From Tetragonia tetragonoides (Eukaryota; Streptophyta; Magnoliopsida; Caryophyllales; Aizoaceae), in the NCBI GenBank assembly GCA_038025085.1, contig CM076139.1, positions 21,407,307 to 21,471,306 of the forward strand: DNA of 64,000 bases, in the 5' to 3' direction. The notes below the pieces were generated by a model, which made no database searches, was not told the origin of the DNA, and was given only the letters and a program-made list of their open reading frames with translations. Positions 22,872 to 34,510 of the stretch are shown here, in pieces (the first letter of the stretch is position 1; each line of letters opens with the position of its first letter). The position numbers and the translations under genes are program-made.

Positions 22872-23635
22872 GGGCTCGTTCTTTTTAACTGGTAACTAGT
22901 GACTGGTAACTGGGAGAAACTGGACAAAAATTGAGCAAAACTGGTGAAAACTAGGAAGTCTAATTGGTAACTGGCGGAAACTGGTGAAAACTGGGAGAAA
23001 CTGGGGAAAACTGGGTCAAACTGGGAGAAATTGAGAAAAATTGATAATAATAATAATAATAATAATAACAATAATAATAATAATAATAATAATAAAATAA
23101 AATAAAATAATAATAATAAGATAATAAAATAATAAAGATACATTAATAATAAAATAATATTATATAAACAAAATTATTATTAATAAAAAAAGTTTATTAT
23201 GGCAAGGACTTTTATTCTTGTTTAGATGCAAAGTCAAAGTCAAATGCATATGTTTATTTTTATATTTTGATTTATATTGTATACTACCTCCGTTCCGTTC
23301 AAACGCTCCCATTTGCCTAAAATGGATGTTTCATACAAACACTCTCATTTCTTTAGTTGCTAAGGAATTTACTAGTCATTTACAATATTACCCCCATTAA
23401 AACCCAAGCCTCACCCTCTTCTTTCTCTCTCCTCAAGTCTCTCCACCCATGTTAATGTTGAGGGTATATGGGGAAAGTAGATGGCAAAATAAATTTTCCT
23501 TGTTTTTTGTGCCAAAAGCAAATGGGAGCGTTTGAACGGAACGGAGGGAGTATTTAATTATTATGTTTAATATCTCAAAATATCAAACTGAAAAAAATTG
23601 GGCAAAACTAGAAACCAGTTGAAAATAACACGTCC
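22872..23635. mobile_element. Tourist-type (PIF/Harbinger) MITE with (TAA)n core
   Basis: TIRs GGGCTCGTTCTTTTTAACTG and, inverted, GGACGTGTTATTTTCAACTG, flanked by TTA on both sides (22869-22871, 23636-23638). The interior holds short AAACTGGGAGA-type subrepeats and a (TAA)n run at 23043-23140. A Stowaway MITE is nested at 23284-23550. A relative of the same family lies at 51826-52366. Confidence 0.85.
23284..23550. mobile_element. Stowaway (Tc1/mariner) MITE nested in the Tourist MITE
   Basis: CTACCTCCGTTCCGTTCAAA at the left and its near-perfect inverse ending GGAACGGAGGGAG at the right, with TA duplications at 23282-23283 and 23551-23552. It is 267 bp and non-coding. The CTCCCTCCGT terminal word is the Stowaway hallmark. 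Confidence 0.92.
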
Positions 23636-23916
23636 TTAATGTACATGTATCGTGGTCTTAACTAGTTCCATAAAGTTGGAATCTCTTTGTTCAAATTAAA
23701 TAAAATGGACACTTACCATAAAGCTCTAGTATTTCCTATAAATCTCAAAGGATTATGAATTACAGTAGTTTTCCACAAAGAAAACTTGACATATTTACTT
23801 CTCCTTCTCGATGTCAAACTCCAAGAGCAAATAGGAAAGCACAACGGACAAGCACCAAATAAAAAAAAAAGTAAAGAATACCACAGTCCACAAGGTGGCA
23901 AAACTTAGATGCTGTG

Positions 23917-24426
23917 TGTTAGGTTCCGCCTTTTACACCTTGTAATTTACTGCTTTCCTTTACTTTCCTTGTAATGTAACATGTCACTAAGGCGCTTCCT
24001 GCGTGTTGACCCTTGGACATGTCTTTTAAGATTTCTAGTTCTTTCCTAACATGTCTCTAAGGCGCTTCCTGCGTGTCGACCCTTGGACATGTCTTTAAGC
24101 TTTCTAGTCTTTTTACTTTTAGGAGTAGATGTTGAGTATGAAAGTATGCACTCTTGATGTCTACTCCTGTCAGAATGAATAAAGCTCTAAGGACTCTTTA
24201 TGGGGGAATCAGTCCTCCATATCGATGTGTTGATGTCAATGCTTGTTGTTGTTAAACTGTATTGATTGCTTTTATCATCCAACCCCTCTCTCAAACTCCG
24301 TCCCTCCCTCACTCTCTTGTGTCCACGGACACCCCGAAGATGTTCCTTGTGTACGGCTAGCACTCTTACTGCTAGGAGACAAGAGCGCGCCGCACGTCCC
24401 GCAACTTGAAAAGGCGGACCGTGACT
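23917..24426 (+). repeat. 5' LTR of the gypsy element
   Basis: TGTTAGGTTCCGCC to GGACCGTGACT. It contains a diverged direct duplication of about 75 bp: AACATGTCNCTAAGGCGCTT recurs near 23977 and 24047. The last base is T where the 3' LTR has A. Confidence 0.92.
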
Positions 24427-24492
24427 GTTGGTATCAGAGCTCAGCTAGAGAAGCACGCTCAGTGAAAGGTTGCTAGACTCGAATCCGAAACC

Positions 24493-25416
24493 ATGGTGAA
24501 CATTGAAGAGCTAGAGAAAATTGTGATCGGGCAGGATGCATGAGATGTCCTTCACAAGCTTACGGGAGAAGCTTGACCACATCCACAATCAAATCCAATC
24601 GTTGTGGGATCAGTGTACTACAATCACCAAGGCCGTTGCTAGCGGTAATAGTGGATCAGGGTGGAGACGGGTGAAGCCCCCTCAACCCCGGACATACAGT
24701 GGAGCCAGAGACTCCAAGGAAGTAGACAACTTTGTCTTCGACCTAGAACAATACTTCGAGTCAGTGGACTGGAAGAGGACCAGAAGGTCGACACCGCGGT
24801 CATGTACCTTGTGGATGACGCGAAGTTGTGGTGTCGTTCGAAGTATGCTGAAATCGAAGCCAAAACTCTGAAAATAGACACATGGGAAGAGTTTAAGAAG
24901 GAACTCAAAGACCAGTTCTACCTGGAGAACACTGAGTTCATTGCCCGAAGGAAGTTAAAGACCATCAAGCATACAGGGAGCATCCGAGACTATGTGAAGG
25001 AGTACTCGGCGTGCATGCTTGAAATCAAGGACATGAGCGACAAGGATCGTGTGTTCAACTTCATCGATGGGCTGAAAGAGTGGGCTCAACGTGAGTTGAA
25101 CAGACAGAAGCTGGATACCTTGTCGGCTGCTATAAGCGTGGCCGAACGGCTCTTTGATAGCCAGTTAGGGAAAGAGATCCCACCGAAGAAAGGGCCAACA
25201 GGGCCAAGTTCGATTGTGAACCGAGCAGCGTCGACTGGCTCCCAGACAGGCTCGATTAATGCTCGAAACTACAACGGGGGTAACTATAGTGGTGGAAATA
25301 ATAGATATGGGAACGTTGGAGGGGGATCTCCTAGAACGGCACCCTACCGGCCCCAGGTTCAACTTCGTCATTCAATCGGACAGAAACGTCCACGGCAAGA
25401 TGGCCGTCGAAGTTGA
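24493..25416 (+). pseudogene. Gypsy gag (retrotransposon capsid)
   Basis: Capsid of the gypsy element, starting MVNIEELEKIVIGQD just past the primer site. The frame changes near 24535 and again near 24775, so it is read in two frames. Recognisable gag features are RTYSGARDSKEVDNFVFDLE, then DTWEEFKKELKDQFY, TGSIRDYVKEYSACMLEI and FIDGLKEWAQRELNRQ. A Gly/Asn-rich basic tail precedes the zinc knuckle of the next frame. Confidence 0.85.
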
Positions 25417-26246
25417 GTTGCTACAACTGTAAAGGGCCACACAAACACACCGAGTGCCCTAATCGAGACTTGAGTGCCCTCCAAAAGAATCTATCTAAGA
25501 TGTCTGTGGAGTCTGATGGCACCAACGAAGGAGAGACAAGCAGAAACAATGAAATGGATGAGGATGAGATACCACACATGGGAGCTGTTCATTTACTGGG
25601 CGCCCTGATGGGTGATGAGACCTCTCTAAAACCCAAGTCGACTGAGCTCATGTACGTCGACATAGTGATCAATGGACGTAGCACTCGAGCAATGATTGGC
25701 ACGGGTGCCACCCACAACTTCGTGGCCGGCACGGAAGCAGAGAGATTGGGACTGGAGCTGGACCGCGCTAGCGGCAGGATGAAGGCCGTGAAGTCGGCAG
25801 CAAGACCTATTCATGGGATTTCCAAGGGAGTCCTCACTCGGATAGGGGAGTGGAGTGGTCGATTGGACCTTACTGTGACTCCACTACATGATTTTAAGAT
25901 GGTATTGGGTATGGACTTCCTCCGCACGTCTAAAGCGGCGCCCATGCCCCATTTGAGTTCCTTGTTGGTGATGGGTGACAGCCCATGCCTTGTGAAAGCG
26001 TCGAATGCGAAGGTTGAGAATAGACGGGGACAAATGCTCTCGTCAATACAGTTTGAGAAGGGACTTAGAAGATGTAAACCATCGTTCCTGGCCACTTTGT
26101 CGATGAAGGAAGATTGTAGGGATGAGAACACGCCTTCTGTGGTAGTGAATCTACTTGAGGGATTCAAGGACATCTTGCCCGATGATCTACCCCAAGTCCT
26201 CCCCCCTCGCCGATCCGTCGATCATCAGATCGAGTTGATCCCATGA
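25413..26246 (+). pseudogene. Gypsy zinc knuckle and aspartic protease
   Basis: CYNCKGPHKHTEC is a gypsy-type CX2CX3HX4C knuckle. The protease follows: VDIVINGRSTRAMIGTGATH, then FKMVLGMDFL. The catalytic triplet should be D-T-G and reads G-T-G (GGC for GAC, near 25697), so it should be inactive. The frame ends at TGA 26244-26246, just before the RT, where the related polyproteins continue. A frame change separates it from gag. Confidence 0.88.
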
Positions 26247-26890
26247 GCCGTGCCACCCGCTCGTAGCCCTTACAGGATGGCACCTCCCGAGCTGGCTGGA
26301 CTGAGGAAACAGTTGGATGGTCTATTGAAGGGAGGATTCATCCGGCCGTCCAAAGCGCCCTATGGGGCTCCGGTGTTATTCAGAAAAAGCAAGATGGAAG
26401 TCTCCGGCTGTGTATTGACTATCGGGCACTCAACAATTTGATGGTGAGGAATCACTATCCTATTCCGTTGATTGCTGACTTGTTCGATCAACTTGGCAAT
26501 GATGTGTACTTTACGAAGCTTGATTTGAGGTCGGGGTACCATCAAGTTCATATATCAGAAGGGGACGAGCCGAAGACATCTTGTGTGACGAAATATGGGG
26601 CTTTTGAGTGGTTAGTGATGCCCTTTGGACTAACGAACGCTCCTGCAACGTTCTGCACTTTGATGAACCATGTCTTCCATGGGTACTTGGATAAGTTCGT
26701 GGTGGTATACCTTGATGATATTGTGATCTATAGCAAGACCATGAGTGAACACCTGGAACACTTAAGACTTGTGTTCGAGAAGTTACGCGAGCACCACCTC
26801 TTCGTGAAGCCTGAGAAATGTTCTTTTGCACAAGAAGAAATTAGTTTCCTTGGTCACTTTGTAGGAAAGGGAAAGATGCCATGGATCCTC
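26247..26890 (+). pseudogene. Gypsy reverse transcriptase
   Basis: RT fingers and palm: [37 protein letters not shown], then after a shift near 26395 YPIPLIADLFDQL, FTKLDLRSGYHQV, WLVMPFGLTNAPATFC and the catalytic VYLDDIVIYS, which is intact. [15 protein letters not shown] closes the domain. A second shift near 26880 leads into the RNase H frame. Confidence 0.92.
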
Positions 26891-27500
26891 AGAAAGTCTC
26901 AGCCATTAAGGAGTGGCAGCCTCCGAAGAATGTCTCTGAGCTCCGTTCCTTCCTTGGCCTTGCTAATTACTACCGGCGTTTCATTGCAGGGTATTCTGGT
27001 ATTGTGGCTCCCCTCACAGACTTGCTCAAGAAGTGTGAATGTTGGAATTGGGCCGAATCACAGAATGAGGCGTTCGAGAATTTGAAGAAGATGGTAACCA
27101 AAAAACCAGTGTTGGCTCTCCCCGATGTCACAAAACCTTTCGAGGTCGAGACCGATGCCTCAGACTTTGCCCTCGGGGGAGTTCTACTTCAAGAAGGGCA
27201 CCCAATTGCTTTTGAGAGCCGCAAGCTGAATGGGGCTGAGAGGCGGTATGCCGCTCAAGAGAAGGAGTTACTGGCAATTGTACATTGCTTAAGGGTCTGG
27301 AGACACTATCTTCTGGGTTCGAAATTCCTCGTTTGCACAGACAACCCACGGCGAGCCATTTCTTAACCCAACCGAGACTCATCGGTCGACAGGCTCGGTG
27401 GCAAGAATCTCTTGCAGAATTTGATGTGGAGTTCACATACAGGGGTCAACAACAAGGTCGCGGACTCTCTCAGTCGTCGCGCCGACTTCGCTGCATTGAA
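26881..27500 (+). pseudogene. Gypsy RNase H
   Basis: Connection and RNase [75 protein letters not shown]. The frame then shifts near 27345, losing the residues after TDN, and resumes with QARWQESLAEFDVEFTYR. The DASDFA and KELLAI catalytic boxes are present, but the shift breaks translation. Confidence 0.88.
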
Positions 27501-27539
27501 GCAGATGGCTCACTTGTCGGCAAGTCATGTGGCCACTAC

Positions 27540-28827
27540 AATCCGTGACCAGATCAAGCAGCATCTAGGTCAAGATACGATGGCGAAGACCATCGAACAC
27601 CTCATTAAAGAAGGGAAGATGCGACAATTCTAGATAGAAGATGACCTTATCTTCACAAAGGGACATATGTTGTATGTTCCCAGGGCCGAGGGCCTTCGGA
27701 GAAAATTGCTGAGTGAATGTCATGACACCCTCTGGGCACGACATCCAGGGTGGCAACGAACCTTGAGCTTGTTAAAGCAAGGGTATTTCCGGCCCCAGAT
27801 GAAGGATGATGTGATGAGCTATACTCGGACGTGTCTCGTGTGTCAACAAGACAAGCCCGATCGATTCAAGCCGGGCGGCGTGCTAAACCCGCTCGCAGTG
27901 CCGACTAGATCATGGAAGAGTGTCTCCATGGACTTCATCAATTGTTTACCGAAGGTCGGACCCTTGTCGGAGATCATGGTGATAGTGGATCGATTCTCGA
28001 AGTATGCCACGTTCATCCCGATGCCGAAAGCGACCAGGGCAGAAGAGACAGCCGTCCTCTTCTTCAAACACATTGTCAAGTACTGGGGCCTGCCGAGGAG
28101 CATTGTGAGTGACCGAGACCCTCGGTTCACAGGCATCTTTTGGGGTGAACTCTTCAAGCTTCTTGGGTTAGAGGTAAACATGTCTTCAGCGTACCATCCC
28201 CAGACGGATGAACAGACAGAGAGGTTCAACGGGCTCCTCGAAGAATACCTTCGACACTTCGTGAGCGCCAACCAGAGAGAGTGGGTGAGACTGCTAGATG
28301 TAGCCCAACTCTGCTTCAATTCTCAGAAGAGCTCCTCGTCCAACAGGAGTCCCTTCGAAGTTGTCACAAGACAACAAATTCTCCTACCACACATAGTGGA
28401 TGATCACTATAAGGGCCGAAGCAAGAAAGCCTATGATTTCACCAGAGAATGGAAGCAAAACACTGACATTGCTTGGAGTTACTTAGAAAAGGCTTCAAAA
28501 CACATGAAGAAATGGGCTGATCAGAAGAGAAGGCCACTAGAGTTCGAAGTGGGAGACCTAGTGATGGTGAAGATCCTCCTAGAGCAGATGCGGTTCCTTA
28601 GAGGAAGTGACAAGCGGTTGGTCCGCAAATATGAAGGCCCCATCCTTATCACAAAAAGGTTGGGCAAGACGGCTTACAAAGTGGAACCCCCGACTTGGAT
28701 GAAAGTACACCCTGTCTTTCATGTGAGTCGCTTGAAGCCGTACCATGCAGATGCAGAGGACTCCGCCCGCAACAAGTCACACCGGGCCAACATCCGCACC
28801 AAGCCGTCCCCGACACTTGATGACTGA
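27540..28827 (+). pseudogene. Gypsy integrase
   Basis: Integrase with zinc-binding HDTLWARHPGWQRT...CLVCQQDKP, core Asp in SMDFINCLPK, second in VSDRDPRFTG, Glu in HPQTDEQTERFN, and a C-terminal module VRKYEGPILITKRLGKTAYK with HPVFHVSRLKPYH. An in-frame TAG at 27631-27633 interrupts it before the zinc finger; downstream about 386 residues are open to TGA at 28825-28827. I see no chromodomain after LKPYH, only about 35 residues. Confidence 0.9.
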
Positions 28828-28868
28828 ATCACGTCGCCGTGGACGTCGACAACTTTAGTGGGGGAGAA

Positions 28869-29378
28869 TGTAAGGTTCCGCCCTTTACACCTTGTAATTT
28901 ACTGCTTTCCTTTACTTTCCTTGTAATGTAACATGTCTCTAAGGCGCTTTCTGCGTGTTGACCCTTGGATATTTCTTTAAGCTTTCTAGTTCTTTCCTAA
29001 CATGTCTCTAAGGCGCTTCCTGCGTGTCGACCCTTGGACATGTCTTTAAGCTTTCTAGTCTTTTTACTTTTAGGAGTAGATGTTGAGTATGAAAGCTATG
29101 CACTCTTGATGTCTATTCCTGTCAGAATTAATAAAGCTCTAAGGACTCTTTATGGGGGAATCAGTCCTCCATATCGATGTATTGAAGTCAATGCTTGTTG
29201 TTGTTAAACTGTATTGATTGCTTTCATCATCCAACCCCTCTCTCAAACTCCGTCCCTCCCTCACTCTCTTGTGTCCACTGACACCCCGAAGACGTTCCTT
29301 GTGTACGGCTGACACTCTTGCCGCTAGGAGACAAGAGCGCGCCGCACGTCCCGCAACTTGAAAAGGCGGACCGTGACA
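28869..29378 (+). repeat. 3' LTR of the gypsy element
   Basis: TGTAAGGTTCCGCC to GGACCGTGACA, preceded by the purine tract at 28858-28868. The internal 75-bp duplication is present here too, so it predates insertion. Confidence 0.92.
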
Positions 29379-29383
29379 CTGTG

Positions 29384-29510
29384 CTTCTCAAAAAATAAAC
29401 AGAAACTTAGATCCTGCCAAGTCCCCATCAAAGCAGAGAGAGAGAGACTTCATTTTGCTGGTTATCTGAGGGTATGGTGAAGGAGATTCCGTGCTGTGCA
29501 AAATCGCGTA
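29384..29510 (+). other. Possible first exon and leader of a lost gene
   Basis: Directly after the gypsy element comes a GA-rich leader (AGAGAGAGAGAC) and an ATG near 29473 giving MVKEIPCCAKS before a GTATGT donor-like site. The sequence left of the element (23640-23911) may be the matching upstream flank, so the gypsy element may have split a promoter from its gene. Evidence is limited to these signals. Confidence 0.3.
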
Positions 29511-30009
29511 TGTGAACTGCGTTTTGTTTCTGATTTTTGTATGGTTAATTATTGCAATTTTTGGGGTTGTTAGTCTCTATTTGACATCTCATCTTGCTGG
29601 GGAGTGAATGGAACATTTGTTGCTGTTGTGGAATGGGTCAAAAGGTGGAATTTCTTTTGTTTTTGGGCTACATGATTGTGAGCTACTGTTCCTTTTGTGC
29701 CGAATTCTCTGTTGCTCCATGTATTGAGGGGATTAATGAGGTGCTGATTTAACTTACATGTATTTGGTATCAAAATTGGAAGTTTGGAGTTGTTCTTGAA
29801 ACTGGGTGATTGATAATTGACTGATATTGAGTTAGTGAATTCTTTGCATTTGAGAAACTTGGCATTTGATAAACAAATTCAGCGTAAACACCAAAGGTTT
29901 GATTTTGAACAATCTGATTGTCATTCCTAAACACATCCCCTCTTGTCTATGAAAGTTAATCCACAAAACAACCTTATTGAGCTCCCTTCATACTAAACAC
30001 TACACCAGC

Positions 30010-31620
30010 CTAACACCACCCTAGCTCCACAAATGGCCATGAAGCATTCACATGCACCTGAGACTTCCATTTTTCAAGACGCTGAAATTGATCAAACTTA
30101 AAACAATTGAAGCGGATTCTAAAAGGAGCCTTGTGAAACAGCAACCCGTGAGTGACGTACGCAGCTCATGCAGCTCACGCAAGGGGAAAAAGAAACACAC
30201 ACGTTTGAGCCACAATGGTGGTATTCTCAATTATGACAAGAAGCCTAAGAGATGCTTCAAAAGTCATGGTTGGGGACACACTCATTCTGTTTGCCCCGAC
30301 AGGGGAGCTATAACTGTAAGTTGTAACCCTCCTGGAAATATAGAAAATTGAAGAAGTGCTCGCAGGAATCCAAATTATGTCTCTCCCACGTTTGATTGAT
30401 CAAGAATCTGTTTTGAAACTTGCTGAGAGCAGAGTTATTGAACCACACTACCTGATTTGAAAAAGGTAAATGAAGAACCTGATGTTGAAAGTTGTTTCAT
30501 GGCGGAGCAGCAATCTCTTACAGAAGTTGGTCAACTTCAGGTTCAACATGGGAAGAGGCTCATGTATGTGACATCTTCAAACATAAAGTGTTCTGTTTCC
30601 CTACTGAGTATCCAGAACCTTGTTTGGAAGAACAAGAGCTCTCTGACAGAATATTCCAGCAGGTCGTCGAAGATTCTACAGAGGCTCAAGCTGTTTTGTT
30701 ACCTATTCAGATTGAACAAGAGGAGAGCAATGAACTTCTTGAGGGTAATTTTGGTCCATGTGAGTCCATACAATCTGATCTCATGGAATCGAAAGAAAAA
30801 TCTATTGTTGCAAGTGCTTTTGAGACAGAACAAGAAAGTATTAAAGAGCTTGAACCAAGCTTTAACACAACTCATAGGATGTCCTGTTTGGGACTCTTAT
30901 GAGGAAGGAGCTGGTTCCATCTTTACTCCTTGCTCCACTACAGTTAATGAGAGGATAATTATAGGCTTATAGCAACCTTTTTGATGAAGCAAAAGCATGG
31001 CAGCAGCAGCTTGCAGGTTACAAGTTCTCCTATTTCTGAGACTCCGAACAGCCATGAGTTCATGAACAACTCACCTATTCAGCTCCTTGTTAGAAGCGGT
31101 TCTTACAGCACTACAATTGATATATCTCAAAGCCTCATTCTTGCTGGAGACTTTACCAAGCTGGAAGCAACTTCTTTGAAGAACAAGGTTCCTAACTTCA
31201 TGAAAGCTCAATCCAAGTTAGAGGTAATTCATGATTTCTATTTGCCTAGCTCACCTAAATGTATACAGAAATAGAGGAATTCATTGATGCTGCTGATTTG
31301 TATGCTGAACTGTAGCAACGTTGGGATACTTTCCATGCTTCAATCTTAAAATTGCTTATGCTTTCAAGAAGAAGGGTCTATGCAGCCAGCTGCCATTCGA
31401 GTTAGTGGCCAAATTCCAACCTGAGGTGAAAGACCACTATAAGCTGGACAGCTAGTCAGCTACAGCAATTGGGAATTAAGTGCGCATGAATATAGTTGGT
31501 AAGAAATTTGAATCCATACTGATTGTTGGTTTGGGGTTACCTGTTACATTTATTGAGGATGATGAACTCAAGAAGGTAGTAAGTGATTTTGATGTTGCGA
31601 AATAACAGGTGCTGCCCATG
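30010..31620 (+). pseudogene. Gene-like remnants, not recognised
   Basis: Several open pieces in different frames lie close together: a basic segment SRKGKKKHTRLSHNGG with KRCFKSHGWGHTHSVCPDR, which resembles a zinc knuckle with one Cys changed to Ser; an acidic Glu-rich piece at 30620-30900; QLLVRSGSYSTTIDISQSL near 31083; LKIAYAFKKKGLCSQLPFEL near 31350; and ESILIVGLGLPVTFIEDDEL near 31510. Stops and shifts separate them. They could be exons of a decayed gene or a decayed element polyprotein. I do not assign a function. Confidence 0.4.
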
Positions 31621-32956
31621 GGCTATCTACTGCTGCCTCAAGTATCAATTGTTGATTTGATAATTCTGCTCCCATATTCTGTTTGAGAGGTATTTAAGCT
31701 TCAGATTTGATGTCTTAAACAACCTGGGGTGTTCGATGCAGGAGCATCTAAGCTCAGTTCAAAAGCAATTTTATTTACCATGCTGCCCGTGGTTTATTCT
31801 ACGCCTTGTGATAGTTTGAGTTCAGTTTATCCATGCAACAGCAACATCATTTACACAAGGGCTTTCACTACTACACAGCAGCTCACATAAAACGGTGACC
31901 GTTCCCACGCAGCAGCTATACAAGGGGCTGAGGTACATTTGCAAGATATTAGCACATGGGGATTGTTTTAAAGCAAATTTACAGCTGTTCTAGCTCACCC
32001 GAATATGCAAAATTTGACACCCTGGTACAATCCTTACACGATGGAATGCAGACGAGAAAGGAGGCTCCCATTTGTACTATTGTGGGCTGTTAAACATTGC
32101 AGTAATTTTCTTATTCGACCACTTTTGTACTTTTTTTAATTTTCATGCAATTTAGTGTTGAATGCTGATGTATTTTGGTAGCCTATAAATAGCACTATCC
32201 TAATGATGTAATAGGTAGACTTGTTATGCGTGATGCTGGTTTATGAGTGTCATTAAAACAACTTACCTCTCATTTCCGTTATGGGTGTGGCTTTCCTTTA
32301 GCATTTAAACTTGGTGGAATTACTCCTTTTAAGGTTTATTGGTGGTAGATTTTTATCTATCAAATTACTTCAATTTTTCAGCTTTTTTTCTTGTTATTTA
32401 TTTGTTTCAAAAACCAGAAATCCCACAAAATCTCAAACACCATAATTTTAGCATTGAACGAGCTGAACCTATAGAAATGATGTACTGTATACAATAACTA
32501 ATATGAGACGGCTCATATGTATCATTATCTTATTACATGGTAAGGCGAGAGACTGGGTATGGATTCCGGATTCCTTTGTTACTTCTGGTAATTATTGATG
32601 AGGCCTACTCGTAGAACAATGTTCAATGTGGATGTACAAGGGAAAATAAAAAATGGTACATCTACACCATGTGTAAAACTTTGCTTTTTACACCGTCCAA
32701 TGATATTTTTTCCTTTGTACAAAATTGAATCCTCTTTGACCTCAATTACAAAAAAAATTCAAATTATAAATGAGTTTGTTTGGATTAGTTAAAATTTCAA
32801 ACTTTTAATTACCGTGGAGATTTTTTTGGCATTATTTATATTTTAAGGATTTTTCATCCAATACTGTTACTACGTTAAATATTAGAAGAAAAGAAAATCA
32901 GCAGCACATCAGTATGTCACTTCTGTATTACTGATGATACTCTTATAATACTTTTT
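31621..32956. other. Intergenic DNA, no gene seen
   Basis: AT-rich with only short frames. A palindromic-looking block near 32500-32760 has no defined ends. Confidence 0.4.
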
Positions 32957-32962
32957 TTATAT

Positions 32963-33110
32963 AAGGTGTGTTTTTTTCCACTGAAATACACTAAACGGAA
33001 TTAGTTGGACATTACTAAACTAAATTATATTGATACTGACATGAGAGAAGAAAATATGCTTGTCTATGAACTAAGTTTTACCATTGATCGCTAAACGGAA
33101 AAACACACTC
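32963..33110. mobile_element. Small MITE-like element
   Basis: 148 bp with inverted ends AAGGTGTGTTTTTTTCC and GAGTGTGTTTTTCCG, flanked by TTATAT on both sides (32957-32962, 33111-33116). The family is not assigned, and the duplication could be read as shorter. Confidence 0.5.
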
Positions 33111-33344
33111 TTATATGTCAGAATTTTTATTTGTCTACCCACTAAGTAATCTATCCATGTGATATATAAGATAGTAACTACATCTTTTGGTATATTATTT
33201 TTTTAAATTCAAAGTTATTTAATAGAGTTCCAAGATATAAGCTAATTTTTGTAGTCGACGTTGAAGGCATTGCGGCGAATAGGGTAAACCCATAGGATAA
33301 CATTTTTTATTTTGGCAACAAGGAGTACATGATATTATACACAT

Positions 33345-34244
33345 GGCCGCTGTCCTTTTTGTGATGAGCATGCTGAAACTATCGACCACATCTTCCGCCA
33401 ATGTTTTCTTATCCAACGCTTTTGGAAAGCTGGTCAACTAGGCTTACACGTTGAGCCTAATCTATTAGTACCCTTTAACCAATGGATTAAAGATACTTTA
33501 GCATATTTACTCCACTCGAACCCTTATCCATACCCAGGCGCCACCTATTTTGTGGCTGCCTTGTCGTCCATTTGGCTTATGAGAAACAACATCATCTTTA
33601 AAGGTGCTCCTTTCAGTCTGGAATTTATGTTGTCTATAGCATTGGAACTTGTCCAATGTAACCACCGAGCTTGGGAATTTAGACACCAAGTGCCTCTCCC
33701 AGAATAAGACTGGTACTCCCTCAACACCGTCTTTTATTCCTGCTGTAGTCCACTTGGGATCGTCTTTTGCCTCCTTGTCTGCTTCCATAGTGCTTCAAAT
33801 AGACGGCTCTTGGCATCCTACTTCTCCTCATGCAGGAGCGGGTTGGCAAGCCATCTCTTTGGTGGATAATTCAACTATTGGTGGTGGTGCATTATCCTTC
33901 TTTGCTCAATCTGCACTTCAATCTGAATGTCTCGCTTGCCTTGAAGCTTTAAAATGGGCATCTCACAGACAACTTCATTGTATTCATATTCACACAGACT
34001 CTACCCTACTAGTGACCATGTTACAAGGCACCTCTACTCCCTGCTTGGACGTTCGTAGTATTATTAGGGAAATTTTGTTGCAAGGTAGATTGTTTTTTGT
34101 TTGCTCTGTTCAGAAAGTTAGTACTCGTAGAACACTAGTCAAGGAAGTACATCAGCTTGCTACTTGTGCAAGCAGACATCAGCTCCCTTCTTGTTTTTTT
34201 TAGTACTGATATATTAATATTTACCCTTTGTCAAAAAAAAGAAA
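33345..34244 (+). mobile_element. 5'-truncated L1 with 14-bp target duplication
   Basis: A complete insertion. GATATTATACACAT is repeated at 33331-33344 and 34245-34258, and the 3' end is an A-rich tail. It begins inside the zinc-binding domain (GRCPFCDEHAETIDHIFRQC) and continues through a linker to an RNase H domain: IDGSWHPTSPHAGAGWQ, QSALQSECLACLEAL, HIHTDSTLLVTMLQG. Frames change near 33650 but the RNase H part is open for about 180 residues to 34203. It landed in an older L1 of opposite strand. Confidence 0.9.
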
Positions 34245-34258
34245 GATATTATACACAT

Positions 34259-34510
34259 AGATTGTACTTCCTTGCTTGTGAAGCTGAAGCATAGGAGTGA
34301 GCTGGCAAAACATCAGCTCTAGAAAATTTAACAAAAACTAAGTGACTAAAATAGCAATAGCAAGCTTGAATGTCTACAAGCATATCGGCCACTTCCATAG
34401 GAGATACTAAAGTCTACTTTCAAAATCTGCACCATTTGCAAGCAATCCGTACGCAAAGTAATAGACGTCCATTTCTTCTGAATAGCCCAAAACCCCAGTA
34501 AGACATGCAA
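34259..34510 (-). pseudogene. Older L1 RNase H remnant
   Basis: The minus strand reads WTSITLRTDCLQMVQILKV and, further on, FVKFSRADVLPAHSYAS, similar to the end of the plant L1 RNase H domain. The L1 insertion ending at 34244 lies in its 3' region, and 33220-33330 may be its 3' UTR. The match is short and frames are broken. Confidence 0.5.

Larger units (their letters stand above)
23917..29378 (+). mobile_element. Ty3/gypsy retrotransposon, structurally complete
   Basis: Two 510-bp LTRs (23917-24426 and 28869-29378) and a primer-binding site TGGTATCAGAGC at 24429-24440 flank gag-protease-RT-RNase H-integrase, with a polypurine tract TGGGGGAGAA before the 3' LTR. The 5-bp target duplication CTGTG lies at 23912-23916 and 29379-29383. 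Integrase follows RNase H, which defines gypsy order. By eye the LTRs differ at roughly twenty sites. Several frameshifts and stops, and a protease active-site change, make it non-autonomous. Confidence 0.95.

Noticed and set aside
28720..28827. Chromodomain at the gypsy integrase C-terminus
   Set aside because: Only about 35 residues follow the LKPYH motif, with no chromodomain aromatic cage pattern.
30010..31620. Integrated pararetrovirus (caulimovirid) sequence
   Set aside because: A zinc-knuckle-like piece is present, but no RT, protease or movement-protein motif is visible.
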